Part shown: positions 21,521 through 31,756 of the stretch, one piece after another
How the letters are laid out: each line of letters begins with the position of its first letter
How positions within the stretch are numbered: position 1 is the first letter of the stretch
NCBI GenBank assembly: GCA_029237695.1
Contig: CM055267.1
Span: forward strand, 4,672,036 to 4,736,035
From: Conchocele bisecta
Taxonomy: Eukaryota; Mollusca; Bivalvia; Lucinida; Thyasiridae
Length of the DNA: 64,000 nucleotides
Direction of reading: 5' to 3'
The notes under the pieces: generated by a model
The model's database searches: none
Told to the model about the DNA's origin: nothing
Seen by the model: only the letters and a program-made list of their open reading frames with translations
Made by a program: the position numbers and the translations under genes

Positions 21521-21523
21521 CAG

Positions 21524-21713
21524 GTATGGCTGCGATAGACAGCAGTGCTCCTGAGACGACGTCGAGTGACAATTCGCCGACGCTGGTGCGCCGGAAGTGG
21601 GAGAAGCATCAGGGCCCAGGCAGCGACAGCGGCTCCAGCGGAGACAGCGACTCCCTCGGCTCCTCGAGTTCTGGCGACAAGGACGTCCGCGGCAAGGTCC
21701 GCGACAACGACAG
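21524..21713 (+). CDS. ZSWIM8: ZSWIM8 exon 4 of 9 in window
   Basis: Acceptor GTTGCAG at 21523. Encodes GMAAIDSSAPETTSSDNSPT then LVRRKWEK and a Ser/Asp/Gly-rich stretch DSGSSGDSDSLGSSSSGDK. The IDSSAPETTS..SPTL and DSLGSSSSSG strings are direct hallmarks of ZSWIM8. Donor GACAG|GTGCGT at 21714, phase 2. The serine/acid-rich stretch is likely disordered and a candidate for phosphorylation. Confidence 0.9.
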
Positions 21714-21896
21714 GTGCGTCCTCATTCATCGTAGATCGGTCGTGAATGGGAGTAATACATTAATCATCAATCAATGTATATCTGCCGCAGGCTCACACAG
21801 CATAGGCTGAGATCAGACTGCTCATCGCACATATCTGGGAGCCCATAGAAAAACAGTCAGCAGCATGAATTGCAGTGTAATTCTCTCGTTCTTGTT

Positions 21897-22722
21897 GGTT
21901 TGACAGTCCTTTAGTACTGTCAAAACATGTTTTTCATGAGTATAATGGCGAATAAAACATTGTAAGGGTTAAACATAGAGGCAATTGTTCATTTCGGATA
22001 TAAAATATTGCCTGTTACAGAGAGGGGGAGAGCAAAACGTTGGCCGAGGAGTAACACCGTCAGACTGCCACGCTGGCGACCCGGGTTCAATTCTTGGCCA
22101 GGGCGTCAGTATTTCTGAAATAGTTTGTATTTCATGCTCTACTAGTCCTTTCGGATGGGGACTCCTGTGCATCAGATTTGGTATTGAAAATTGTAAGCAC
22201 TATTTTACGCATCTGTGGATGCAAAAATATGGTTGTTTAGCCATTTTCAGCATTTGTAATCTGGAACTGTTATAACCCCTGACCACATCACCCTATCTAA
22301 AGTAAATGTTTATGCATGTCGTCTTCCAACAAGGGGAGAACGAAAGGAGGTGTATATAGAGGAAACTGGACCCCAGGGGGCCTAGCTCTTATTAGAATAG
22401 TCCCCTCTTGTTCTTTAACGTGCCCAGACTCTCCTTCAAGTCTGACACACAGGAGTCCCCATCCGAAAGGACTAGTAGAGCAGGAAATACAAACTTTCAG
22501 AAATACTGACACCCTGGCCGAGAATTGAACCCGGATCGCCAGCGTGGCAGTCTGACGGTGTTACTCCTCGGCCAACGTTTTGCTCTCCCCCTCTCTGTAA
22601 CAGGCAATATTTGATATCCGAAATTAACAATTGCCTCTATGTTTAACCCTTACAATGTTTTATTCGCCATTATGCTCATGAAAAACATGTTTTGACTACT
22701 AAAGGACTGTCAAACCATGTTT
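21897..22722. mobile_element. Fold-back element with ~285-bp inverted arms and tRNA-like boxes
   Basis: Arms 21897-~22185 and ~22435-22722 are near-perfect reverse complements, from TTTGACAGTCCTTTAGTA to GGATGGGGACTCCTGTG, with only scattered differences. Each arm contains GTTGGCCGAGGAGTAACACC and GACCCGGGTTCAATTC, resembling pol III A and B boxes of a tRNA (Leu/Ser type). Either a tRNA-derived SINE became inverted-duplicated, or this is a fold-back transposon that captured a tRNA-like promoter. The spacer (22186-22434) has no gene. Confidence 0.75.
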
Positions 22723-22871
22723 TTACTGAGAAATAATACAAAATATCGAACACTTGCAGACGACATTTTTGGTTCCTTCCTACAACAGTTACCTCTACAA
22801 CAGCCAGTGTTGTGTCTTCCCATGGGCGACTTGTAGAGCGGTTACACTGTGTGTTTAACCCAATATTTCAG

Positions 22872-22994
22872 CCCGCCGAGCCCTCTGACCGCCAGCCCAC
22901 TGACTGCGAGCCCGATGACCACTCGCATCACGGCCGCCCAGGAGCAGGCCATACTGTATTCTCGCAGCTCCACGCCTAACCTGAAGGGCCTGAG
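22872..22994 (+). CDS. ZSWIM8: ZSWIM8 exon 5 of 9 in window
   Basis: Acceptor TTTCAG at 22871. Exon 4 AG joins C to give Ser, then PPSPLTASPLTASPMTTRIT, AAQEQAILYSRSSTPNLKGL and R. The donor used is taken as CTGAG|GTTAGT (22995), because AG+G then gives R before YKGKS, as in the vertebrate RYKG. A second donor, GG|GTGAGT at 23007, is closer to consensus, keeps frame and adds four residues (LVSG in place of the R junction). The SP-rich segment is probably disordered. Confidence 0.8.
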
Positions 22995-23483
22995 GTTAGT
23001 ATCCGGGTGAGTTACTCTCAAATGGTGACGTCCTATACATGTACCGTGCTGTATTTAATTCTTAAATGTTGACTTTTGTATCCAACACAAGGTATGCCAG
23101 TGCCAGTAAATTTCTGATAGATCTATAAAAGTTCCAATTATTATATTGTTTTCATTTAATTTCTGTTCCATTTGGTCATTGTAAGTTCCATTTGGTCATT
23201 GTAAGTACTATAACACTGTAGTGTACGGTTTAACCATGTATTATAGGAGATAAAATAAATATGGGTATGTTTACCAAATTCAATAATTATAGTGCATCCA
23301 GGGATTCCGCTGGGGAAAATAAAAAAATCGCCACTTCAAAAAGAAAAAAATTATTTTCGAAAATTGTAATTTTTTTATCGCCAATTGTTTATTTTTATCG
23401 CCAATTGTGAAAGTGGCGATCGCCAGCGGAATCCCTGGCATCAAAATGTGATGTTCATGGTAAAATACCCCAGCGCCTTAAAT

Positions 23484-25382
23484 GTTGCTGTTTACAGCTA
23501 TATACCGTTTCAGCCATGCCTGTGTTGTTGCTGTTTACAGTTATATACCGTTTCAGCCATGCCCGTGTTGTTGCTGTTTACAGCTATATACCGTTTCAGC
23601 CAAGCCTGTGTTGTTGCTGTTTACAGCTATATACCGTTTCAGCCATGCCCATGTTGTTGCTGTTTACAGCTATATACCGTTTCAGCCATGCCCATGTTGT
23701 TGCTGTTTACAGCTATATACCGTTTCAGCCATGCCCGTGTTGTTGCTGTTTACAGCTATATACCGTTTCAGCCAAGCCTGTGTTGTTGCTGTTTACAGCT
23801 ATATACCGTTTACAGCCATGCCATGTTGTTGCTGTTTACAGCTATATACCGTTTCAGCCATGCCCATGTTGTTGCTGTTTACAGCTATATACCGTTTCAG
23901 CCATGCCCGTGTTGTTGCTGTTTACAGCTATATACCGTTTCAGCCAAGCCTGTGTTGTTGCTGTTTACAGCTATATACCGTTTCAGCCATGCACATGTTG
24001 TTGCTGTTTACAGCTATATACCGTTTCAGCCATGCCCGTGTTGTTGCTGTTTACAGCTATATACCGTTTCAGCCAAGCCTGTGTTGTTGCTGTTTATAGC
24101 TATATACCGTTTCAGCCAAGCCTGTGTTGTTGCTGTTTACAGCTATATACCGTTTCAGCCATGCCCATGTTGTTGCTCTTTACAGCTATATACCGTTTCA
24201 GCCAAACCTGTGTTGTTGCTGTTTACAGCTATATACCGTTTCAGCCATGCCCGTGTTGTTGCTGTTTACAGCTATATACCGTTTCAGCCAAGCCTGTGTT
24301 GTTGCTGTTTACAACTATATACCGTTTCAGCCATGCCCATGTTGTTGCTGTTTACAGCTATATACCGTTTCAGCCATGCCCATGTTGTTGCTGTTTACAG
24401 CTATATACCGTTTCAGCCATGCCCGTGTTGTTGCTGTTTACAGCTATATACCGTTTCAGCCAAGCCTGTGTTGTTGCTGTTTACAGCTATATACCGTTTC
24501 AGCCATGCACATGTTGTTGCTGTTTACAGCTATATACCGTTTCAGCCATGCCCGTGTTGTTGCTGTTTACAGCTATATACCGTTTCAGCCAAGCCTGTGT
24601 TGTTGCTGTTTATAGCTATATACCGTTTCAGCCAAGCCTGTGTTGTTGCTGTTTACAGCTATATACCGTTTCAGCCATGCCCATGTTGTTGCTGTTTACA
24701 GCTATATACCGTTTCAGCCAAACCTGTGTTGTTGCTGTTTACAGCTATATACCGTTTCAGCCATGCCCGTGTTGTTGCTGTTTACAGCTATATACCGTTT
24801 CAGCCAAGCCTGTGTTGTTGCTGTTTACAGCTATATACCGTTTCAGCCATGCCCGTGTTGTTGCTGTTTACAGTTATATACCGTTTCAGCCATGCCCGTG
24901 TTGTTGCTGTTTACAGCTATATACCGTTTAGCCAAGCCTGTGTTGTTGCTGTTTACAGCTATATACCGTTTCAGCCATGCCCATGTTGTTGCTGTTTACA
25001 GCTATATACCATTTCAGCCAAGCCTGTGTTGTTGCTGTTTACAGCTATATACCGTTTCAGCCATGCTCGTGTTGTTGCTGTTTACAGCTATATACCGTTT
25101 CAGCCAAGCCTGTGTTGTTGCTGTTTACAGCTATATACCGTTTCAGCCATGCCCGTGTTGTTGCTGTTTACAGCTACATACCGTTTCAGCCATGCCCGTG
25201 TTGTTGCTGTTTACAGCTATATACCGTTTCAGGCAAGCCTGTGTTGTTGCTGTTTACAGCTATATACCGTTTCAGCCAAGCCTGTGTTGTTGCTGTTTAC
25301 AGCTATATACCGTTTCAGCCAAGACTGTGTTGTTGCTGTTTACAGTTATATACCGTTTCAGCCATGCCCGTGTTGTTGCTGT
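23484..25382 (+). repeat. 43-bp tandem array (~44 copies) abutting exon 6
   Basis: Unit of 43 bases: TTACAGCTATATACCGTTTC AGCCATGCCC GTGTTGTTGC TGT, with alternating CATGCCC and CAAGCCT variants. A variant TTTATAGC recurs at 24091 and 24607, exactly 516 bases (12 units) apart, showing higher-order duplication. Because 43 is not a multiple of 3 and the unit lacks stops, all three + frames stay open for hundreds of codons. These are artefacts, not genes. The last unit (GTTGTTGCTG) continues as TAG, the acceptor of exon 6. Confidence 0.95.
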
Positions 25383-25384
25383 AG

Positions 25385-25668
25385 GTACAAGGGTAAGAGC
25401 CGGGTGATGCCCACAGTGCCCAACCAGCCGAGTGAGGCGTCGGCCCACTGGATGTTCGAGCTTGCCAAAACGGTGCTCGTGAAGGCGGGCGGCTCGAGCT
25501 CGACGTCGCAGTTCATCCAGCCATCGAACAGCAGCCAGCACACGGGCCCACACCGCAACCTGCAGCTGTGTGCCTTCCAGGTGGGGCTGTACGCCCTGGG
25601 CCTCTACAATTGTGTCTCGCCCAACTGGCTGAGCCGAACTTACTCGTCCCACGTTTCCTGGATAGCAG
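25385..25668 (+). CDS. ZSWIM8: ZSWIM8 exon 6 of 9 in window
   Basis: Acceptor GCTGTAG at 25384. Encodes YKGKSRVMPTVPNQPSEASA, HWMFELAKTVLVKAGG, GPHRNLQLCAFQVGLYALGL and SPNWLSRTYSSHVSWIAG. This is one of the most conserved parts of ZSWIM8: VPNQPSEA, FELAKTVL.KAGG, GPHRNL.LCAF and WLSRTYSSHVSWI are nearly identical to vertebrates. The segment is predicted helical. Donor GCAG|GTGGGT at 25669, phase 1; the AG|GT junction restores Gly. Confidence 0.95.
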
Positions 25669-26059
25669 GTGGGTCAGCACTCGCGAGGTGGCGCTAACCC
25701 TCCCACCCATAACTGGAATGGACTTGTCCTCGTTAATTACAGTAATCAGTGTAATCGTGAATATTTCACATAAACAAGGTTAACCAGTCGATAATTTTGC
25801 AACTAATATCAGTTGTCTACGTGTTTACTTACTATTTAATTGCGTCACTATATATGCTGATGTTAATTTTGGTGTTTCCTTGAGCTAGACACTTTCATCC
25901 TGGCCTAGTCTTTTCAGAGAACCACATAAGGAAGCAGAGAGTACTATTTGACAATAATAAGAGTTAGGGCCCTGTTTTGTACTGCTTCTCTGAATGGCCA
26001 TGTTGTTGAACTTCAACCCCCATTTCGTCCATATTCTCAGAGATGGCATCATTGTGGCT

Positions 26060-27260
26060 ATAACTGCAGTTTTTATACGACCGTTTTTAAAAAACGGTAC
26101 GTATTATGTTTTACCGCACGGCGGGTGGGCGGGCGGCTGAAGAAAAAGCGCATAGTTCGTGTACACAACTCCTCCGAAACCGTTCAGTCGATCGATCTGA
26201 AACCATACACATGTCTTCTACACATATTGAAGATGTGCATCTTGGTGTGTTTATGGCGAAAAAATATTTTTTAACAAAAATATCGCCTTTTTAACTTAGC
26301 CATTTTTTCCTCATTTTTCTATACATTTCTATATACGGTACAGAGTTTGTGTACACATCTCCTCCAAAACCTTTCAGTCGATCGATCTGAAACTATGCAC
26401 ACATCTTCTACACATATTGAAGATGTGCACCTTGGTGTTTTTATGGCGAAAAAATATTTTTTAACAAAAATATCACCTTTTTAACTTAGCCATTTGTTCT
26501 ACATTTTTCTATGCAATTCTATATACGGTACAGAGTTTGTGTACACAACTCCTCCGAAACCGTTCAGTCGATCGTTCTGAAACTATACACACGTCTTCTA
26601 CACATATTGAAGATGTGCACCTTGGTGTTTTTATGCCGAAAAAATATTTTTGTAACAAAAATATCACCTTTTTAACTTAGCCATTTTTTTTCATTTTTCT
26701 ATACATTTCTATATTCGGTACAGAGTTTGTGTACACAACTCCTCCGAAACTGTTCAGTCGATCGTTCTGAAACTATACACACGTCTTCTACACATATTGA
26801 AGATGTGCACCTTGGTGTTTTTATGCCGAAAAAATATTTTTGTAACAAAAATATCACCTTTTTAACTTAGCCATTTTTTTTTCATTTTTCTATACATTTC
26901 TATATTCGGTACAGAGTTTGTGTACACAACTCCTCCGAAACTGTTCAGTCGATCGTTCTGAAACTATACACACGTCTTCTACACATATTGAAGATGTGCA
27001 CCTTGGTGTTTTTATGCCGAAAAAATATTTTGTAACAAAAATATCACCTTTTTAACTTTTCTACATTATTGTATCCAATTCCCTATCATTTCTACTTTAC
27101 ACTCTACTTTTCTATCTCTGCCTAAATTAGTATACATGTTTAGCACAACGAGATGAAGAAATAATGCTATAGACTTTCAAATTCTTATTAATGTTTCTTG
27201 CCTTGGTGACAGCTTCACATTTCTGCATCTTCGCTGTCTGGCCCATATTCGACGAGCGTA
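26060..27260 (+). repeat. Dispersed repeat with five 190-bp tandem units
   Basis: The head TTTATACGACCGTTTTTAAA is followed by units keyed on GTTCAGTCGATCG at 26181, 26371, 26561, 26751 and 26942 (190-191 bp apart). The tail GCCTTGGTGACAGCTTCACA reappears with the head and one unit at 45550-45900, so head, array and tail form one mobile family. Non-coding, in ZSWIM8 intron 6. Confidence 0.8.
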
Positions 27261-27309
27261 TTTTGTGACTTGCTGCACTCTTGTTGCTTATTAGAAGCAG
27301 GACAGGTAT

Positions 27310-27440
27310 TTTATTGATGGAACGGCATACAGTGCAGATCCAAATCAGACTGGGATGCAGTCTGATCTGGATCTACACTGGTCGCAAAACCCATAAGCCT
27401 CATTTCTCCAGTCACAGCCACAAATGTTTGCAGGCTATTA
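27310..27440 (-). repeat. SINE-like fragment (GATCTACACTGGTCGC family)
   Basis: Carries CTGATCTGGATCTACACTGG, CCCATAAGCC and ATTTCTCCAGTCACAGCCAC, shared with at least ten other places in the window (39080-39280, 42100-42340, 44420-44670, 45000-45235, 51215-51330, 53095-53350, 56985-57100 and others). A dispersed short element, probably a SINE; no promoter boxes identified. Confidence 0.55.
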
Positions 27441-27541
27441 AACAATAGTTTTGATAATTTCTGCATAATGTGGTCTGTCAAGTAATCATTCCCGCCATGT
27501 GCTATGTTACCTCTAAGACCGTATACTATGTATGTGTACAG

Positions 27542-28696
27542 GTCAGGCGATGGAGATCGGGGCACCGGCCATCAACATCCTGATCGACACGTGGGAGGGC
27601 CACCTGACGCCGCCCGAGGTGGCGTCACTGGCAGACAAGGCGTCACGAGGGCGGGACGCAGTGATCGTACGGGCGGCTGCAGAGCTCGCCCTGTCCTGCC
27701 TGCCCCAGGCCCAGGCCCTTAACCCGTCGGAGGTGCAGCGGGCGCTGTTCCAGGCGAAGGAACAGAGCCGCGACATGCTGGAGAAGGCGTGCCTGGCGGT
27801 GGAGGGCGCGGCCAAGGGAGGGGGCGTCTACCCCGACGTTCTGTTCCACGTTGGCAAGCGCTGGTATGAGCTCGCCGAGGAGGCGGCGGTGTCCCGCGGC
27901 GACAACGCGCGCCACGCGGGGACCCGAGAGCCACGGACATCGGCAGCGGTCACTGTGTCCGTGTCCGAGCCGCCCGGCCAGCTGGAGCGGTCGAGTCCAG
28001 CCAGCGTGTCCGTGATGCCGTCGTTCAGCAACACCCCGCCCCACACCTGCAGCCAGGTGACGGTGTCCGGCGCCCCCATGCTGCCCCACAACGGCCACAT
28101 CGCCACCCAGGCCGTCGTGCTGCCCTTCCCTCTGCCACAGACAACGCCCCACGCGCACCAGCTGCCCCAACAGACATTCGTACAACCGACGTACAACATC
28201 GTGCAGCAGATCCAGCCGTTCGTACAGAACGTTCCGCCGTACTCCCAGCAGTCCCTTCCGATACACGCCCACAACATCCACCCGTACGTGGCGACGTTCA
28301 CGTACCAGAACCCCGCGCCGTTCACCATCAACCCCCACCAGTCGGCCTACTCTACGTCAGCCACCCACTTCCAGACTCTCGCCCCCACGCCCGGGGTGCA
28401 GGTGTACCCGAGCCACTCGTGCACGACGATGCCCGCAATGTCGCAGCCTCCGCCCCCTCCGCCCCTGCCCATCCCGTCCATGGAGGACGTAACCGCCCAG
28501 TCACACCTGTCAGCTGCCACCCACATACACAACCCGACCCAGGCCGGCTACCTGCACGCGGCCTTCCGTGTCGGCATGCTGGCCATGGACACCCTAGCCC
28601 GGCGTGTGCATGACGACCGGCCCCAGACCAAGTACGCCCGCAACCCGCCCTTCGGAGAGGACGTTAAATGGCTTCTTGGCTTCGCCATGAAACTTG
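27542..28696 (+). CDS. ZSWIM8: ZSWIM8 exon 7 of 9 in window
   Basis: Acceptor GTGTACAG at 27541, phase 1 join giving GQAMEIGAPAINIL. The first ~120 codons (WEGHLTPPEVASLADKASRG, AAELALSCLPQAQALNPSEV, LEKACLAVEGAAKGGGVYPD) are almost vertebrate-identical and form a helical repeat-like region. A ~200-residue linker rich in Pro, His, Thr and Gln follows (PPPPPPLPIPS near 28450). The exon closes with LHAAFRVGMLAMDTLARRVH and DVKWLLGFAMKLG, again conserved. Donor CTTG|GTAAGT at 28697, phase 1. The very high GC against AT-rich introns is typical of this gene's exons. Confidence 0.95.
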
Positions 28697-28723
28697 GTAA
28701 GTCATCATGCCAAAACAGTTGAA

Positions 28724-28780
28724 GGGGTCAGTGGAAGAAGAGGTCCATAATGGACTTAGTCCCGTTCTTCCACTGACCCC
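28724..28780 (+). other. Hairpin just inside intron 7
   Basis: GGGGTCAGTGGAAGAA (28724-28739) pairs perfectly with TTCTTCCACTGACCCC (28765-28780), with a 25-base loop that itself holds GGTCCATAATGGACT. It begins 27 bases after the exon 7 donor. Confidence 0.75.
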
Positions 28781-28891
28781 ATCAATTAGTTATAACCGGT
28801 TTGCTTGAAAATTTTAGCTATTGTACAAGAACATATCACGGGTTTAATAAAGATAATGGATCTTGTATTTTAATATTAATCTTTATTGTTA

Positions 28892-30558
28892 TACCCCCAC
28901 AAACAAAGTTTGTTGGGGGTATATAGGAGTCAGCTTGTCGGTCGGTCGGTCGGTCGGTCGGTCGGTCGGTCTGTTGGAAATTCCCTTCCGCTCTATATCT
29001 TCTACACCGATGCATGGATTATCAAATGGCTTGGCACAAATGTTTCTCATGATGAGAAGGTGTGTCGCGATCAATAACCACGCACCTACGTCCAAGGTCA
29101 AGGTCACAGTTGAAGGTCAATGGTCAAACCTATTGAAATTCCCTTCCGCTCTATATCTTCTACACCGATACATGGATTATCAAAGAAATGGCTTGGCACA
29201 AATGTTTCTCATGATGAGAAGGTGTGTCGCGATCAATAACCACGCACCTACGTCCAAGGTCAAGGTCACAGTTGAAGGTCAAAGGTCAAACCTATTGAAA
29301 TTCCCTTCCGCTCTATATCTTCTACACCGATGCATGGATTATCAAATGGCTTGGCACAAATGTTTCTCATGATGAGAAGGTGTGTCGCGATCAATAACCA
29401 CGCACCTACATCCAAGGTCAAGGTCACAGTTGAAGGTCAAAGGTCAAACCTATTGAAATTCCCTTCCGCTCTATATCTTCTACACCGATGCATGGATTAT
29501 CAAATGGCTTGGCACAAATGTTTCTCATGATGAGAAGTGTCACGATCATAACCACGCACCCTACGTCCAAGGTCAAGGTCACAGTTGAAGGTCAAAGGTC
29601 AAACCTATTGAAATTTCCTTCCGCTCTATATCTTCTACACCGATGCATGGATTATCAAATGGCTTGGCACAAATGTTTCTCATGATGAGAAGGTGTGTCG
29701 CGATCAATAACCACGCACCTACGTCCAAGGTCAAGGTCACAGTTGAAGGTCAAAGGTCAAACCTATTGAAATTCCCTTCCGCTCTATATCTTCTACACCG
29801 ATGCATGGATTATCAAATGGCTTGGCACAAATGTTTCTCATGATGAGAAGGTGTGTCGTGATCAATAACCACGCACCTACGTCCAAGGTCAAGGTCACAG
29901 TTGAAGGTCAAAGGTCAAACCTATTGAAATTCCCTTCCGCTCTATATCTTCTACACCGATGCATGGATTATCAAATGGCTTGGCACAAATGTTTCTCATG
30001 ATGAGAAGGTGTGTCGCGATCAATAACCACGCACCTACATCCAAGGTCAAGGTCACAGTTGAAGGTCAAAGGTCAAACCTATTGAAATTCCCTTCCGCTC
30101 TATATCTTCTACACCGATGCATGGATTATCAAATGGCTTGGCACAAATGTTTCTCATGATGAGAAGGTGTGTCGCGATCAATAACCACGCACCTACGTCC
30201 AAGGTCAAGGTCACAGTTGAAGGTCAAAGGTCAAACCTATTGAAATTTCCTTCCGCTCTATATCTTCTACACCGATGCATGGATTATCAAATGGCTTGGC
30301 ACAAATGTTTCTCATGATGAAGTGTGTCGCGATCAATAACCACGCACCTACGTCCAAGGTCAAGGTCACAGTTGAAGGTCAAAGGTCAAACCTATTGAAA
30401 TTTCCTTCCGCTCTATATCTTCTACACCGATGCATGGATTATCACACTATGCCCAGGGTCAAGGTCACAGACTTGATGCGTTTGAAACCTTAACGCTCGG
30501 CTAAATGGCTTATAATCAAAAATGCCTCGTTTTCGTTGGCTGCCAGTGGGGGTATTCG
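28892..30558 (+). mobile_element. ATACCCCCAC-family repeat with ten 158-bp units
   Basis: The head is TTATACCCCCACAAACAAAG paired with CTTTGTTGGGGGTATA-type sequence, then a GTCG-type tetranucleotide run. Ten tandem units of 158 bp follow (key GATGCATGGATTATCAAATG at 29009, then every ~158 to 30432), then a tail ending GTGGGGGTATTC at ~30556. ATACCCCCAC and GTGGGGGTAT are the inverted ends. Open frames inside are repeats of one 66-codon chance frame. Copies of head or tail recur at 36885-36905, 50105-50160 and 57325-57370. Confidence 0.75.
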
Positions 30559-30872
30559 TGTGCCGACAGGCCACATTTCTAGTTTAGTTTGACTTCATTG
30601 CCTATTAACATATGGCCACCTTCTAGTTTGCTGGTTTGTGCCTTGTTACACTTTCCCTTCTTGTGAACAGGTGTAAAACGCCCAATTACATCAATCAGAT
30701 CCATATTACTGCTATAAGTTCCATGTCACACAATAAACTCCAGTCTGATGTTAGTAAATCTCCATGTCAGTCGGTTACATACTACCACCTAGCCTGACAT
30801 ATGTAAAGTTTTGTGTCGAGCAATGAGATCTGTACTCCCACCCAGCGTGAGATGTGCCCTGTTTGCCCCCAG

Positions 30873-31050
30873 GCACCAGCTACCTGCAGCAGTTCTGCCA
30901 GAGCGTCGTCAACTCGGTGGTGAGCCCGTTCATCCTGTACGACATCGCGGTCGAGGCGGCCCACATCCTGGCCCGCAACAACCCGGCCGCAGTGCAGAAC
31001 CATCTCCGCTCCAACATTCTCAACCCCCTCGTACAGAAATGTCTCCAGAT
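30873..31050 (+). CDS. ZSWIM8: ZSWIM8 exon 8 of 9 in window
   Basis: Acceptor GCCCCCAG at 30872. G+GC gives Gly, then TSYLQQFCQSVVNSVVSPFI, LYDIAVEAAHILARNNPAAV and QNHLRSNILNPLVQKCLQ. Matches the LG.NY..QFC.......SPF......E.....NHLR....LVQ.C region of vertebrate ZSWIM8. Donor CCAGAT|GTAAGT at 31051, phase 2. It is a helical, hydrophobic-core segment without low complexity. Confidence 0.92.
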
Positions 31051-31756
31051 GTAAGTCACCGCTTTCATTTACTGTCTGTTTCACGAAACCTGCCCAAGTT
31101 TTACAGCCATTATAAACAATGCAAAAACAATATTTTTTTCGATGATATTTAATCGTGCATCTGAAATGTCTACAATCGTGCATCCCTGTCTGGAATAGTC
31201 GGCTGAGGATTGTATTGTCATTATATGGAAGGTTTTGTCTATAGTTTTGACATCATTTCTTGTGGAGGAATTTGATTTTAACATTACAGTGGAACCCCTC
31301 TAAACCGAACACCCTGGGGACAGACTGAAAAGTTTGGTTTATAGGGGTTTTCGGTTTAGAGGGGTTTTCTATTTCCAGTTAAGGAAATGTATGTTTTCCA
31401 TCATTAACTCTTGGATTTGTCTAGTATATACCATTATTACCATATTGAAAGTGGACCAGCCACCAGTATAGAAAATTTATGGAGTATTTTCATATTTCTC
31501 CACCGGAAAAAGTTAAGTCCCAATGAGACTTTTCTAAAGCACTCCCAACTTGCCAATTGTATGGAGAAATAAGAAATGTACCCCCAAATTACACACCTTA
31601 ACGGGGGCTCGGCTACCCAGTTGTGTTTTATCATGTCGACATGTGTAATTCCCAAAAAACAGAGTGCAGATGACATGGGATAAAGGCCCCTAAGTATTTT
31701 GTGCCACTGTGGAACTTTCTCGATCAGCTGGAGCGCTCTTTTAAGACCAGAATGTG

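Noticed and set aside
21990..22620. Genuine tRNA gene
   Set aside because: A- and B-box-like motifs are present in each arm, but a complete cloverleaf and acceptor stem could not be drawn.
23385..25697. A 770-codon open frame and overlapping long frames in all three + frames, encoding Cys/Leu/Tyr repeats
   Set aside because: They are produced by a stop-free 43-bp tandem array; no single frame is preferred, and the array is an intron of ZSWIM8.
28889..30493. Repeated 66-codon open frames (MHGLSNGLAQMF...)
   Set aside because: The same chance frame repeated in each 158-bp unit; the units accumulate indels that ignore codon phase.
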